From positions 37,008-101,007 of the forward strand of contig NZ_JACIDW010000016.1 in assembly GCF_014196505.1 (NCBI RefSeq): 64,000 nt of DNA, given 5' to 3'. Below are positions 8,726 to 18,025 of this stretch, one piece after another; position 1 is the stretch's first letter; each line of letters starts with the position of its first letter. The notes beneath the pieces are model-generated. The model did no database searches. It was not told the DNA's origin and worked only from the letters and a program-made list of their open reading frames with translations. Source of the stretch: Rhizobium metallidurans. Its GTDB lineage: Bacteria; Pseudomonadota; Alphaproteobacteria; Rhizobiales; Rhizobiaceae. A program made the translations under genes and the position numbers.

Positions 8726-8892
8726 CGTATTTCCTTTCAGAGTGTTACGGCGGTCTGTTTCCAAACCGCTCGAAGGAAACACGCCCTCCTTTGGCCTCTT
8801 TTGAGGAGGCCCGACAGGATTTTCCGGTTACGCGAACTGGAAACTCCACGGGACATGTCAAATGAAACACGGGACATTGCTGCCCCGTGCTG
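8726..8892 (-). promoter_or_regulatory. Structured 5' leader of rpsD
   Basis: Predicted ~165-nt untranslated leader with two mutually exclusive helices: on the plus strand CCTCCT (8785-8790) can pair with AGGAGG (8804-8809), while GGCCTC (8793-8798) can pair with GAGGCC (8806-8811). Further upstream, two direct copies of CACGGGACAT (8847-8856, 8868-8877) can each pair with CCCGTG (8884-8889). Overlapping partners of this kind suggest alternative folding, possibly S4 autoregulation; that is inference. Confidence 0.45.
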
Positions 8893-8898
8893 GCGCGG

Positions 8899-8927
8899 TC
8901 TTTAGGGTGAAGTCACTGGAATGTCAA
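8899..8927 (-). promoter_or_regulatory. Probable sigma-70 promoter of rpsD
   Basis: Minus-strand TTGACA (8922-8927), 17-nt spacer, TAAAGA (8899-8904). The -35 is a perfect consensus and the -10 is moderate. It points to a transcription start near 8892. Confidence 0.55.
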
Positions 8928-8983
8928 TCACAATCCATGGCCGCACCGCCAAAACCGTATGATCTCAAGAAAGCCGGAGAGGC

Positions 8984-10444
8984 TTACTTCATTGCTGCCT
9001 TCTGCGGCTTGAGGCCGAGCGCGTCGCTGATCGTGTAGAACAGATCCGTCTGGTCGGTCAAACCGCTGACGTTGGCGGCGCGCGGACCGTAGCCGGCGAT
9101 GCGCAGCTGCGAACCGGTATGCCCCTGGTCCTCGGCCTCTTCCGCGTTGCCGTAGCTGACGGCCATCACCGCGCCGTCCTTGGTCATCAGCGTTTCCGTG
9201 AAGCCTGGAGCCTTGGAGCTCGGGTCGATGATCTGGCTGGAGTGGGCATGGTCGGCGGTGACGATCACGAGCGTGTCACCCTTCTCCTTGGCGAACTTCA
9301 GTGCTTCCTGAACGGCTTCGTCGAGATCGACGGTTTCGCCGATCTGGGCGCAAGGATTGGAGGCGTGGTCCTGCTTGTCGATCGAGGCGCCCTCGACCTG
9401 CAGGAAGAAGCCCTTCTCATTGGTCTTGAGCAGATCGATCGCCTTCGAGGTCATCTGCGCCAGCGTCGGCGTGGCGGCCGTGCGCTTCTCGTTCGGCTGG
9501 CAGACGACGGGCTCCTTGTCGATATTGCCGTTGCGGCTCGCCTGCGGGCCCTGCCAGCGAACCGGCATGTTGCCCTCGGCGAACAGGCCGAGAACCGGGG
9601 CGCTGTCATTGGCCTGCTTGACGGCGGCAAGCTCGTCGGCATTGGTGACAATCTTGTAGCCGCGTTCTTCGGCCTGCTGGCGCAACGTCTTGCCCTTCCA
9701 GTCACCGGCCTTGGCGGTCTCGCCGAAGCTCTTGGCGCCGCCACCGAGCGTCACGTCGGCGCGCGTGCCGATAAGCTGCTCGGTGATCGAACCCTTGCCA
9801 CCGTTCTCGAGCGCGTTGCTGGCGCACTTCTCTGTCGTTGCTTCCGGGCCGTAGCACTTGCGCTGCGTGACGTGGGCGACCTGCACGGCAGGCGTCGCGT
9901 CCTGCAGTTCGGCGGTCGAAACGTTGCCCGTGGCAAGACCGGCGGCTTTGGCCTTCTCCAGCAGCGTCTCCTGCGCCTCTTCGCGGATGTCGACGCCGAT
10001 CGCGCCGTTATAGCTCTTCACGCCGCTCGCCCACGCGGTGCCCGACGCGGCCGAATCGGTCACGTAGGTCGGCTTGCCGGTCTTCTTGTCGAGCGAATAA
10101 TGCGTGTACTGGCCGGTGATCGGCAGCGCGTCGAGGCCCTTGAAATACTGGCCGGCGCCGACGGCATAGTTGCGCGCGACGGTGATTTCGGAATCGCCCA
10201 TGCCGTCACCGATCAGGAGGATCACATTCTTCGGGCGGCCATCGACGATCGCGGCGCGGTACGCCTCGGTGATGTCGCCGGAGATGCGGCGCGCGCCACC
10301 CGGCTTGCTCAAGTCCTCGCTTGCGCCGCGCTCCAGAAGCTTGGTCGCCGCGGCATCCTGGGCATAAGCCGGCTGACCGGCAACGGTGGCAAGCAGCGCT
10401 GCCGCGAATGCCTTGATCGCGTGTGAACGGGTGAAATTCGACAT
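8984..10444 (-). CDS. phoA: Alkaline phosphatase
   Basis: 486-residue exported alkaline phosphatase releasing phosphate from organic phosphomonoesters. N-terminal signal peptide (RSHAIKAFAAALLATVAGQ, cleavage near AYA-QD). The first metal site is in LLIGDGMGDSEI, the phosphorylated serine in VTDSAASGTAWASG, and later metal ligands in VTADHAHSSQ and GHTGSQ. The start at 10444 is chosen because AAGGAG lies 9 nt before it; the upstream in-frame ATG directly abuts that site. A Pho-box-like element lies about 75 bp upstream. Confidence 0.92.
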   Translation of the reverse strand: MSNFTRSHAIKAFAAALLATVAGQPAYAQDAAATKLLERGASEDLSKPGGARRISGDITEAYRAAIVDGRPKNVILLIGDGMGDSEITVARNYAVGAGQYFKGLDALPITGQYTHYSLDKKTGKPTYVTDSAASGTAWASGVKSYNGAIGVDIREEAQETLLEKAKAAGLATGNVSTAELQDATPAVQVAHVTQRKCYGPEATTEKCASNALENGGKGSITEQLIGTRADVTLGGGAKSFGETAKAGDWKGKTLRQQAEERGYKIVTNADELAAVKQANDSAPVLGLFAEGNMPVRWQGPQASRNGNIDKEPVVCQPNEKRTAATPTLAQMTSKAIDLLKTNEKGFFLQVEGASIDKQDHASNPCAQIGETVDLDEAVQEALKFAKEKGDTLVIVTADHAHSSQIIDPSSKAPGFTETLMTKDGAVMAVSYGNAEEAEDQGHTGSQLRIAGYGPRAANVSGLTDQTDLFYTISDALGLKPQKAAMK

Positions 10445-10517
10445 GGCCAACATCTCCTTGGGCAAAAGGTCAAAGTGTGTGCCCCCAAAGGGCATGCAAG
10501 CCTTATCGGCCCGGTAG

Positions 10518-10535
10518 ATGAACTCGATATGACAG
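10518..10535 (-). promoter_or_regulatory. Pho-box-like PhoB site upstream of phoA
   Basis: Minus strand reads CTGTCAT-ATCG-AGTTCAT: a perfect first heptamer of the Pho box, the expected 4-nt gap and a degenerate second heptamer (4 of 7). It is centred about 80 bp before the phoA start. Regulation by phosphate starvation is inferred from position and gene function. Confidence 0.5.
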
Positions 10536-10619
10536 AAGCAACCCTATCGTGTAGAAACGCGCTCGCATGACGTGAAAACGCGCCCTGCCAGGCGATAGCG
10601 ATCAGGGAATGCCTGTGGA

Positions 10620-12167
10620 TTACTCGGCCGCCGAGCGCACGCCGTCGACATCCGGCGCATTGGCATCGCCAGGCGCCGTCTGGCAGTTCATGTCGGGGAA
10701 AGCGACGATCCGCTTGCCGGAGAAATCGGTATGCACGACCACCGTCCCCTGCTCCTCGAAATAGCCGAGGAGACGCCGGGCGCGGCGCGCCGAATGCGTG
10801 CCGTAGGCGCGCGCGATGCGGGCATCCGACGGGCACGGCTCGCCGCAGACGGCGGCCTTGGCGAGCATCAGGAAGACGCCCTGCAGATCATCCGTCACGC
10901 CTGATGACAGCGACAGGGCCGTCGCCCAGGCTTCGGTTTCGGCGGTGTCGGGGTCGACGCCCGAGCGCGATACGGCGACGCGGCGGCGGAACTCCGGCAG
11001 CGACATCGGCGATCCCGGCACGCGACGCATGCGAAGGCGCACGAGGAACTCCTGATAGAGCACCGAATCCGTGCGGAAACCCGAACCCGGATCGTCGAGG
11101 ATCTCGCTGAGCACTGCCGAGACGCGCTCCTCGCGGTCTTCCGCCGACATCTCCGGCTGGCTGGCGCGGCCTTCGGCCGGCTGCGGCGCGGTTGCCGCCG
11201 GCGCGGAGCGGGAAAGCTCGGCCAGGATATCGGTGGTCGGGCGGGGTGCGGGAGCGGCGCGGCGCACTATCGGCCGCTGGAACTCTTCCGGATCGGGCGT
11301 GAAGATCAGGTCCTCGACATCCTGAGGACAGTCCGGCAGCGGCATCAGCTTCGGGCTCGACGAACGCGCCGAGGTCTCGACATTGCCGATCTGGATCGGC
11401 AGCGGACGGCGCGACAGGGCCGGACCGAGAGCGACGAAGTTACCGCGCTTCAGATCGCGAAACATCTCCGCCTGGCGACGGTCCATGCCGAGCAGGTCGG
11501 CGGCGCGCGCCATGTCGATATCGAGGAAGGTTCGGCCCATCAGGAAATTCGACGCTTCGGCGGCGACGTTCTTGGCGAGCTTCGCCAGACGCTGCGTGGC
11601 GATGACGCCGGCCAGACCGCGCTTGCGGCCGCGGCACATCAGGTTGGTCATCGCGCCGAGCGACATCTTGCGCGCATCGTCGGAGACTTCGCCGGCAACC
11701 GACGGCGCGAACATCTGCGCTTCGTCGACGACGACGAGGACCGGATACCAGAACTCGCGATCGGCATCGAACATGCCGTTGAGAAAGGCGGCGGCGGCGC
11801 GCATCTGCTGCTCGATCTCGAGCCCTTCGAGCGTGAGAACGCAGGAGACGCGGTGCTGGCGAATGCGGTTGGCAATGCCGGCGAGCTCCGCCTCGGTGCG
11901 CTCGCCATCGACGACCACATGGCCGAACTTGTCGCTCAGCGTGACGAAATCACCCTCGGGGTCGATGATGACCTGCTGCACCCACGGCGCGGATTGCTCG
12001 AGCAGGCGCCGCAGCAAATGCGACTTTCCTGAGCCGGAATTGCCCTGAACAAGGAGACGGGTCGCCAGAAGCTCCTCGATATCGAGCGTGGCCGGATTGC
12101 CTCCCGACGCCGATCCCATATCGATACCAACCTGCAAGTCCCATTCCCCTTCTGAAATCAACGCCAC
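10620..12167 (-). CDS. HerA/DUF87-type ATPase
   Basis: 515-residue FtsK/HerA-clan ATPase. Walker A is GNSGSGKS near residues 42-49 and Walker B is VLVVVDEAQMF. A conserved segment with GRKRGLAGVIATQRLAKL follows, then a C-terminal part from residue ~290 rich in Pro/Ala and ending in a region with a possible winged-helix look. HerA-like pumps usually work with a NurA nuclease or SIR2 partner; none is next to it. The GTG start has a weak ribosome site; a TTG ten codons in is preceded by AAGGGG and is a real alternative. It is upstream of phoA on the same strand but 175 bp away with a separate control site. Confidence 0.8.
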   Translation of the reverse strand: MALISEGEWDLQVGIDMGSASGGNPATLDIEELLATRLLVQGNSGSGKSHLLRRLLEQSAPWVQQVIIDPEGDFVTLSDKFGHVVVDGERTEAELAGIANRIRQHRVSCVLTLEGLEIEQQMRAAAAFLNGMFDADREFWYPVLVVVDEAQMFAPSVAGEVSDDARKMSLGAMTNLMCRGRKRGLAGVIATQRLAKLAKNVAAEASNFLMGRTFLDIDMARAADLLGMDRRQAEMFRDLKRGNFVALGPALSRRPLPIQIGNVETSARSSSPKLMPLPDCPQDVEDLIFTPDPEEFQRPIVRRAAPAPRPTTDILAELSRSAPAATAPQPAEGRASQPEMSAEDREERVSAVLSEILDDPGSGFRTDSVLYQEFLVRLRMRRVPGSPMSLPEFRRRVAVSRSGVDPDTAETEAWATALSLSSGVTDDLQGVFLMLAKAAVCGEPCPSDARIARAYGTHSARRARRLLGYFEEQGTVVVHTDFSGKRIVAFPDMNCQTAPGDANAPDVDGVRSAAE

Positions 12168-12237
12168 TCTTTAGCAGATTCGTGGCGGAATGCTCGGCCT
12201 ACCGAACAAAACCCACAGCCAATCGCGCCGCCTCGAA

Positions 12238-13413
12238 TCAAGCCGCCTTGTCCGAAACGACCGAGCTTGCATCGCCCGCTGCGCTCGGTATCAGCATCCG
12301 CGTGAAGAGCAGGCTGACGGCAAGCGGGATCAACAGGATGCCCAGCCCGACACGCAGGCCGAAGGCTTCGGCGACGAAGCCGATTGCCGGCGGACCGACG
12401 AGAAAACCGCTGAGCGCGATGAAGGTCAGGATGGCGACGCTCGAGGCAGCCGGCCGGTCCGTCAGGCTGGCGGAGGCCGTGACCGCCAGCGGGAAGCCGA
12501 CCGAAACCCCTACACCGATCGCCGCGAAACCGATCAGCGCCACCGCCGTGTTCGGCGCCAAGAGCACGATCACCATACCCGTCAGCGAGGCGCAGCCGCA
12601 GACCCGCGCGATGACAACGGCGCCGAAGCGACTCTTCATGTAATCGCCGCCGAAGCGCCCTGTTGCCACGAGGCAGGCGAAGACCGAATAACCGAGACCG
12701 GTCAGCGCGCCTGTCGCAAACAGCACGTCGCGCAGATAGACCGCCGACCAGTCGGCGATCGCGCCCTCGGTCATGGTGATGCCGAAGGTGAAGGCGCAGA
12801 TGCCGAGAAGGGCGGCACTCGGCAGCTTGAACGGCGCGCTTTTCGCATGCGACGTCTCGGCCGCCGGATCGGGCCCGAGCGGCAGCCGCGCGCTGACGAA
12901 GAGCGCGATCGGCAGCACCAGCAGCGCGATCAGGGCGAGCGACCAGTTCGCCGGCAGATGCAGCGCCGCGGCACCGACGCCAAGCAGGCTGCCTGCCATG
13001 ATGCCGAGGCTCCAGAAGCCATGGCAGCGGCTCATGATCATGAGGCCGGTCGTCTTTTCCGCCCGGTCGGCCTCGACATTGAGGCCGAGTTCGAGCGTCG
13101 ACAGCGTGACGCCAAGGATCATCAGCGTGAAGAACAGCGTCGTCATGCTGTCGGCGAAAGCCGGTAGCGAGGCGACCGCGAGAAAGGCGACGAAACCGTA
13201 GATGATCGTCGCCCGTCCGCCGATCTTCGCGACCAGCCGGCCGGCGAAGGGCAAGGTCATCAGCGTGCCGATCGGCAGCCCGAGCAGCGCGATGGCAAGA
13301 TCGGCCGGCCCCATGCCGAGCTTCGCCTGCACATCGGGAATGCGCGGCAGCCAGCTGCCGAAGGCGATCGGCTGCAGGAAGAAGATCAGCATCACAAGTC
13401 TTTGAAACGACAT
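12238..13413 (-). CDS. MFS transporter
   Basis: 391-residue major facilitator protein with 12 predicted membrane helices and no other domain. It begins MSFQRLVMLIFFLQPIAFGS; FAGRLVAKIGGRATIIYG is its TM2-3 loop signature. Substrate unknown; the general look (small-solute or sugar-type MFS related to the YbjJ/FucP group) is only suggestive. The frame is open upstream of 13413, but GGGGAT seven nt before that ATG and the hydrophobic N terminus favour it. It follows murI on the same strand with a 124-bp gap. Confidence 0.8.
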   Translation of the reverse strand: MSFQRLVMLIFFLQPIAFGSWLPRIPDVQAKLGMGPADLAIALLGLPIGTLMTLPFAGRLVAKIGGRATIIYGFVAFLAVASLPAFADSMTTLFFTLMILGVTLSTLELGLNVEADRAEKTTGLMIMSRCHGFWSLGIMAGSLLGVGAAALHLPANWSLALIALLVLPIALFVSARLPLGPDPAAETSHAKSAPFKLPSAALLGICAFTFGITMTEGAIADWSAVYLRDVLFATGALTGLGYSVFACLVATGRFGGDYMKSRFGAVVIARVCGCASLTGMVIVLLAPNTAVALIGFAAIGVGVSVGFPLAVTASASLTDRPAASSVAILTFIALSGFLVGPPAIGFVAEAFGLRVGLGILLIPLAVSLLFTRMLIPSAAGDASSVVSDKAA

Positions 13414-13537
13414 CAGACATCCCCTGTTCGCGTCAGGGAGCCGAAGCTCGCGAACGATTCTCCATCCGCGAGCTTGCGATATCGGCATCGCGAAGGAAAG
13501 CGTCGGCGGCGCGAAAGATCGCCGCGACGAAACGATG

Positions 13538-14341
13538 TCACCTGACGGTGAGACCAAATCCCTGCATCAGCCGTTTCGTCGAAAAATTCGGATTGCCCGA
13601 CGTAAAGACGGCGAAGTCGAAATTGTCGGGATGCACGGCATCGGCCACTTCAGGCACGAGGCTGCGCGCCCGCCGGGCTATGGCTTCCGCCGGATCGAGC
13701 CAATCGACCGGCCACGGCGCCAGCCTTCTGAAGATGTTGGCCATGAACGGATAGTGCGTGCAGGCAAGCACGACGATATCGGTCTTCCTGCCATCCTTCT
13801 CCACGAAGCACTGAGCGATCTCGCCCATGACGGCTTCATCGGAGAGCGTATCACCGCGAATATAGGCCTCCGCCATGCGCGCCAGGTTTTCCGAGCCGAC
13901 GAGGCGCACATCGCATTGCTGCGCGAAGGACTGGATGAGATCGCGCGTATAGGCGCGCTTGACGGTTCCGGGTGTCGCCAGCACCGAGACGAGGCCCGAG
14001 CGCGTCCGCTCCGCCGCCGGCTTGATCGCCGGCACGGTGCCGACGAAGGTCATGCCGGGGAATGCGGCGCGCAAATCGGCGCCGGCGAGCGTGAAGGCCG
14101 TGTTGCAGGCGATGATGCAGACCTCGGGGTCGTGCTCGCGAAGCAGCCGGGCGAACAGATCGATGATCCGCTCCTTCAGCGCCTGCTCCTCCCATCCGCC
14201 ATAGGGGAAGCCGGCATCGTCGGCGACATAGATGAAACCGCGCTCGGGCATCAGCACCCGCGCCTCGCGCAGCACCGTCAGCCCGCCAATGCCTGAATCG
14301 AAGACCAGGACGGGTTTCAGCTCATGCGTCGCTGCTGTCAT
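13538..14341 (-). CDS. murI: Glutamate racemase
   Basis: 267-residue cofactor-independent racemase making D-glutamate for peptidoglycan. Both catalytic cysteines are visible, in ACNTAFTLAG and ACTHYPFM, with the FDSGIGGLTVLREA N-terminal signature. Its start overlaps the end of trmJ by 20 bp, which implies co-transcription and possibly translational coupling. Confidence 0.95.
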   Translation of the reverse strand: MTAATHELKPVLVFDSGIGGLTVLREARVLMPERGFIYVADDAGFPYGGWEEQALKERIIDLFARLLREHDPEVCIIACNTAFTLAGADLRAAFPGMTFVGTVPAIKPAAERTRSGLVSVLATPGTVKRAYTRDLIQSFAQQCDVRLVGSENLARMAEAYIRGDTLSDEAVMGEIAQCFVEKDGRKTDIVVLACTHYPFMANIFRRLAPWPVDWLDPAEAIARRARSLVPEVADAVHPDNFDFAVFTSGNPNFSTKRLMQGFGLTVR

Positions 14342-15152
14342 CTTCCTGATGTTCCTTGACGTCTGCGGGCGCCCGGCTTCCGCGCGGATATTGCCGCGAG
14401 AAACGGTCGAGGGAGGAGATCACGCCGCGCATCACGCTGATTTCCTGCTCCGTGAAGGCGCGGCGGGAAAGGACTGCCCGGAGATTGTCGATCATTTTCG
14501 GCTTTTTCGCGGGCGGGTGGAAATAATTGCGCGAATCCAGCGCTTCTTCCAACTGGTCGTAGAGCCCGTGCAATTGTTCCTTCGTCGATGGCGTCTGCTC
14601 CGTCGCCTGGAAGGGAACGCTGCCGAGATCCTCCATGCCCGACTTCATCCACTCATAGGACATCAGCAGCACCGCCTGCGCGATATTGAGCGAGGCGAAG
14701 GCGGGATTGACCGGGAAGGTCACGATCTCGTCGGCCAGCGCCACCTCTTCATTGGAGAGGCCCCATCGCTCGCGCCCGAAGAGGATGCCAGTCCCCTCAC
14801 CGGCCGTAAACCGCGCACGCAACGTCTGAGCCGCCACGACGGGCGAACGCACCGGCTTGAAGCCGTCGCGCTCGCGCGCCGTCGTCGCATAGACGAAATT
14901 GAGATCGGATATCGCCTCTTCCAGCGTCTCGAACACCTTGGTGCCCTCGATCACGTGGTCGGCCTTGGAGGCGGCAGCCTGCGCTTTCTCGTTCGGCCAT
15001 CCGTCGCGCGGGTTGACGAGGCGCAGTTCCGAAAGGCCGAAATTCGCCATGGCCCGCGCCACCATCCCGATATTCTCGCCCATCTGCGGCTCGACCAGAA
15101 TGATGACGGGACCTTCCGTCAGAAGAAGACGCTCGCTGTTCGTGCCTGCCAT
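14322..15152 (-). CDS. trmJ: tRNA/rRNA methyltransferase, TrmJ type (SPOUT)
   Basis: 276-residue SpoU/TrmH-class 2'-O-methyltransferase. The three knot motifs are present: ENIGMVARAMANFG, LFGRERWGLSNEE and FASLNIAQAV. TrmJ methylates residue 32 of tRNAs; the C-terminal extension of about 100 residues fits TrmJ rather than plain TrmH. First gene of a two-gene unit with murI. Residue-32 specificity is from family knowledge. Confidence 0.88.
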   Translation of the reverse strand: MAGTNSERLLLTEGPVIILVEPQMGENIGMVARAMANFGLSELRLVNPRDGWPNEKAQAAASKADHVIEGTKVFETLEEAISDLNFVYATTARERDGFKPVRSPVVAAQTLRARFTAGEGTGILFGRERWGLSNEEVALADEIVTFPVNPAFASLNIAQAVLLMSYEWMKSGMEDLGSVPFQATEQTPSTKEQLHGLYDQLEEALDSRNYFHPPAKKPKMIDNLRAVLSRRAFTEQEISVMRGVISSLDRFSRQYPRGSRAPADVKEHQEDDSSDA

Positions 15153-15211
15153 GAAGTCAAAATCCTTTTGCTAGGCGCGCAAATAGCCAAGACGGGCTGA
15201 AACGGCAAGGC

Positions 15212-17215
15212 TTATGCGTCCGGATACAGCCGCTCGAGCGTCAGCCCGATCATCTCGAGCCCCTGCCGCCATCCCTTGCTGGCATGCGGATGGTGGCGCG
15301 CGGAGGGTACCGGGATATTGCGATCGACAAAGAAACACGCCGAGCGCCGCGCCGATGAAGACGTGACGCGTGCGAGGCTGGCGTCGATCAACTGGCGCGC
15401 ATCGTCGTCGGTGATCGATGCCTCCCGGTTCTTCGCCATCATCCGTGCCCAGTAGGTGGCGGCGAGGAAGATCGCCAGCGTCTGACGGACCTGTCCCGGC
15501 CTGGTGACAACAGACCATGACGACCCGAGCGGCCGCGCCGCCGTCGCCAGATCCTTGTAGGCGGCGTCCAGCGTCTGCGACAGGCCGATCAGCACATGCC
15601 GCGGCTCGCCGCCGGCGGCGGCCTTCAGCAGCGCGGTAAGCGCCGCGAACCATTTGTCGAGCACGAGGTCGAGCGCGCCGCGGGTGCGTGCCGGAAAGAC
15701 GACGAAGGCCACCAGCGTGCCCACCGCCGCGCCGAGCGCCGTCTCCTCGACGCGCAGCAGGAGGAGATCGAGCGTCAGCGACCCGATCATCCCGTAGACA
15801 AGGCAAAGCGCGATCGACACGAAGAAGGTCATCGTCGCATAGCTTGTCTGCAGGAAGTAGAAGGCCAGGAAGATGGCGAGACTCGTGATTGCCAGCGCCG
15901 GCAGCTGATGGCCGGCAAGCAGCGTCGCGAGCAGAAGTCCGATCCCGATACCGAACAGTGTCCCCACCGATCGCTGCAGCGCCTTCATCGCCGTATCGCC
16001 ACGCGAATTCGTGTTGGTAAAGACAAGGAAGGACGCGAGCACCGCCCAGAACCAGCGCTCGCGCGAAAGGCCGAGACCGAGCGTCATGGCGATCGCCGAT
16101 GCGACCGTGATCTGCAGCGCCGAGCGCATCAGCGGATTGCGCAACGAAAAATCGGGCCGCGACGCCTGAGCCGGTGCCTCGGCCACGGCGGCGATATCGG
16201 CGAATCCGGTCCGGTTGCCCTCGTCGATGGTCTCGACGAGCTCAGCCCGCGCATTGCCGAGCCTGATCAGCGCTCGTGTCGCCTCGGCCGTGGAGCTGTC
16301 GTCGTCCTCGCCGGGCGAGCGCACGGAATGGCCCTCGATGATCCCATGCACCAGCTCGAAAGGCGGCAGCGCTTGCGAGCAGAGCATGATCGCGCCCTCG
16401 GCTGCCAGATGCGCGTCGAACAAGCGGATCGCCAGTTCGCCCGCCGGCTCCGTGCCCGGATCGAAAACGCCGCTCGCAGGCCGGGGGATGAAGCTCTCGG
16501 CCATCAGCACGACGTCCTTCAGCCGCTCCTCCAGCTGATTGAGTTCCTGCCGGTCCGCCTCCGAAACGCTTTTCACCGCGGCGAGCGCCGCGATCTTGAA
16601 CAGGATCTGGTTGATCCGCCCCTGCACGCTTTCGAGCGACCGCAACAGGTCGCGCCGCCAGTCGTCGGGCAGCACGACCGAGCGCACCGCATGCGCGATC
16701 AGCGAGGAGACGACCGGGCCGATCGCGACGAAAGGCAGCTCGGCGATCGGCGGCTGGAAATAGGCGCCGAGGAAGTACGACATGAAGGCGAACATGCCGA
16801 TCGCATGACCGCGGGCCCCAAGGACACGCGCGGAAGCCGCGAGGAAGATGATCAGAAGAAAAGCGGCGTCGGAGATCAGCCGGTGCCCTTCCAGCCCGGC
16901 GGCGATGACGACGACTATGAGACTGGCGGCGCAGCCCAGAAGCCGGGTTACCAGCTGCCGCCCGCCGCCCTTGTCGCGCACCGCCACGCCGCCTTCGATG
17001 GCCAGCACGATCCCGAGCCCGTAGGACGCCGTCGGCAGCGGAAACAGCAACGAATGAATGACAAGCAGCACGCCGAACGACAGCGCCACCGATAATGTAA
17101 CGCGCAACGCCATCCTCAGCCGAGACAGCGCCGGATCGTTGGCAAGCAGCCAATCGCGGAAATCAAAACCGGAAAACAAGCTGTTCGGGCCCCGGAGCGC
17201 AGGAATGGTGTTCAC
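15212..17215 (-). CDS. FUSC family (fusaric acid resistance-like) membrane protein
   Basis: 667-residue membrane protein with two hydrophobic bundles of about six helices each (residues ~35-180 and ~365-510) separated and followed by soluble helical parts, the layout of FUSC/AaeB/YccS-type proteins. Some members export aromatic acids; for this one the substrate is unknown. The start is a GTG at 17215 with no clear ribosome site; a TTG some 30 nt inside, after CTCCGGGG, is possible. No membrane-fusion (HlyD) or small DUF1656 partner gene lies next to it, unlike classical aaeXAB clusters. Confidence 0.8.
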   Translation of the reverse strand: MNTIPALRGPNSLFSGFDFRDWLLANDPALSRLRMALRVTLSVALSFGVLLVIHSLLFPLPTASYGLGIVLAIEGGVAVRDKGGGRQLVTRLLGCAASLIVVVIAAGLEGHRLISDAAFLLIIFLAASARVLGARGHAIGMFAFMSYFLGAYFQPPIAELPFVAIGPVVSSLIAHAVRSVVLPDDWRRDLLRSLESVQGRINQILFKIAALAAVKSVSEADRQELNQLEERLKDVVLMAESFIPRPASGVFDPGTEPAGELAIRLFDAHLAAEGAIMLCSQALPPFELVHGIIEGHSVRSPGEDDDSSTAEATRALIRLGNARAELVETIDEGNRTGFADIAAVAEAPAQASRPDFSLRNPLMRSALQITVASAIAMTLGLGLSRERWFWAVLASFLVFTNTNSRGDTAMKALQRSVGTLFGIGIGLLLATLLAGHQLPALAITSLAIFLAFYFLQTSYATMTFFVSIALCLVYGMIGSLTLDLLLLRVEETALGAAVGTLVAFVVFPARTRGALDLVLDKWFAALTALLKAAAGGEPRHVLIGLSQTLDAAYKDLATAARPLGSSWSVVTRPGQVRQTLAIFLAATYWARMMAKNREASITDDDARQLIDASLARVTSSSARRSACFFVDRNIPVPSARHHPHASKGWRQGLEMIGLTLERLYPDA

Positions 17216-17306
17216 CGCTTACATATCGCCACAGGCCCCAAAGCAAATCAATCTTCGCGATCGCCGCCGCGACGCCTGGCGCCGCGCGTCAACCGAGCGG
17301 CGTCGT

Positions 17307-17837
17307 TCACTGGCCCTTGGAGATCTGCACCATCGTGTTCTTCAGCGAATTCGCCGGCTGGCCGGGATCGCCTTCGGTGAACACGTCGTCGACGACAGGC
17401 TTCCCACCCTCGTCCATCACCTCGAACCGCACCGTGGTCAGCGCCTGCTTGTCGTCGACCCCGTCCATGCAGGTCTGCTTCTTGAAGGTGACCACCACTT
17501 CGGTCGCGCCGCTTTCGCCCGGCTTCGGCGTATAGGTCATGTCCTGCAGCGGGCAGGCATCCTCGCCGTTGACGATGACATCGTAATCGAACGGCGAAAC
17601 ACCGTCCTCGTCGGCGGCCGGATTCTGCATCGCCGCGCGGTACTTGGCGACGAAATCCTTGCTGTAGATGCGCCCGAGCCTGCTGTCGTCGAAGATATCC
17701 TGCCAGTCCTCGTCGGCGCCCGACCAGTTCTTGGCGGTGGCCTCCATGATCTCCTTGACCGGCGCCGTCGCGTCAGCGGCGAATACGGTGGCGGTGAGGC
17801 CGAGCAGGACGGCTGAGGCAAGCGAAATCGTCTTCAT
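17307..17837 (-). CDS. Small exported protein of unknown function (DUF3828-like)
   Basis: 176-residue protein with a clear signal peptide (MKTISLASAVLLGLTATVFA-AD). The mature part is acidic, contains two cysteines (DACPLQD and KQTCMDG) that could form a disulfide, and reads like the DUF3828/lipocalin-like small periplasmic proteins; this similarity is weak. The start at 17837 is chosen for the signal peptide. Divergent from icd with ~190 bp between them. Confidence 0.65.
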   Translation of the reverse strand: MKTISLASAVLLGLTATVFAADATAPVKEIMEATAKNWSGADEDWQDIFDDSRLGRIYSKDFVAKYRAAMQNPAADEDGVSPFDYDVIVNGEDACPLQDMTYTPKPGESGATEVVVTFKKQTCMDGVDDKQALTTVRFEVMDEGGKPVVDDVFTEGDPGQPANSLKNTMVQISKGQ

Positions 17838-18025
17838 GATCAAATGTCCAAGGCAATGGTTTCGCGCGGAGACTAGCCATTTTCCATCTCTTGGCAATGC
17901 CGCAAAAACACACAAATCTGCCCTGCTTGCGGCTTTGCACTCCGGGCTCACAATGCTATAGCCCTCGGGATTTTATATCACCCACCCGGGACGCATGTCC
18001 CTCATAAGCTTAACGAGGCAGATAT

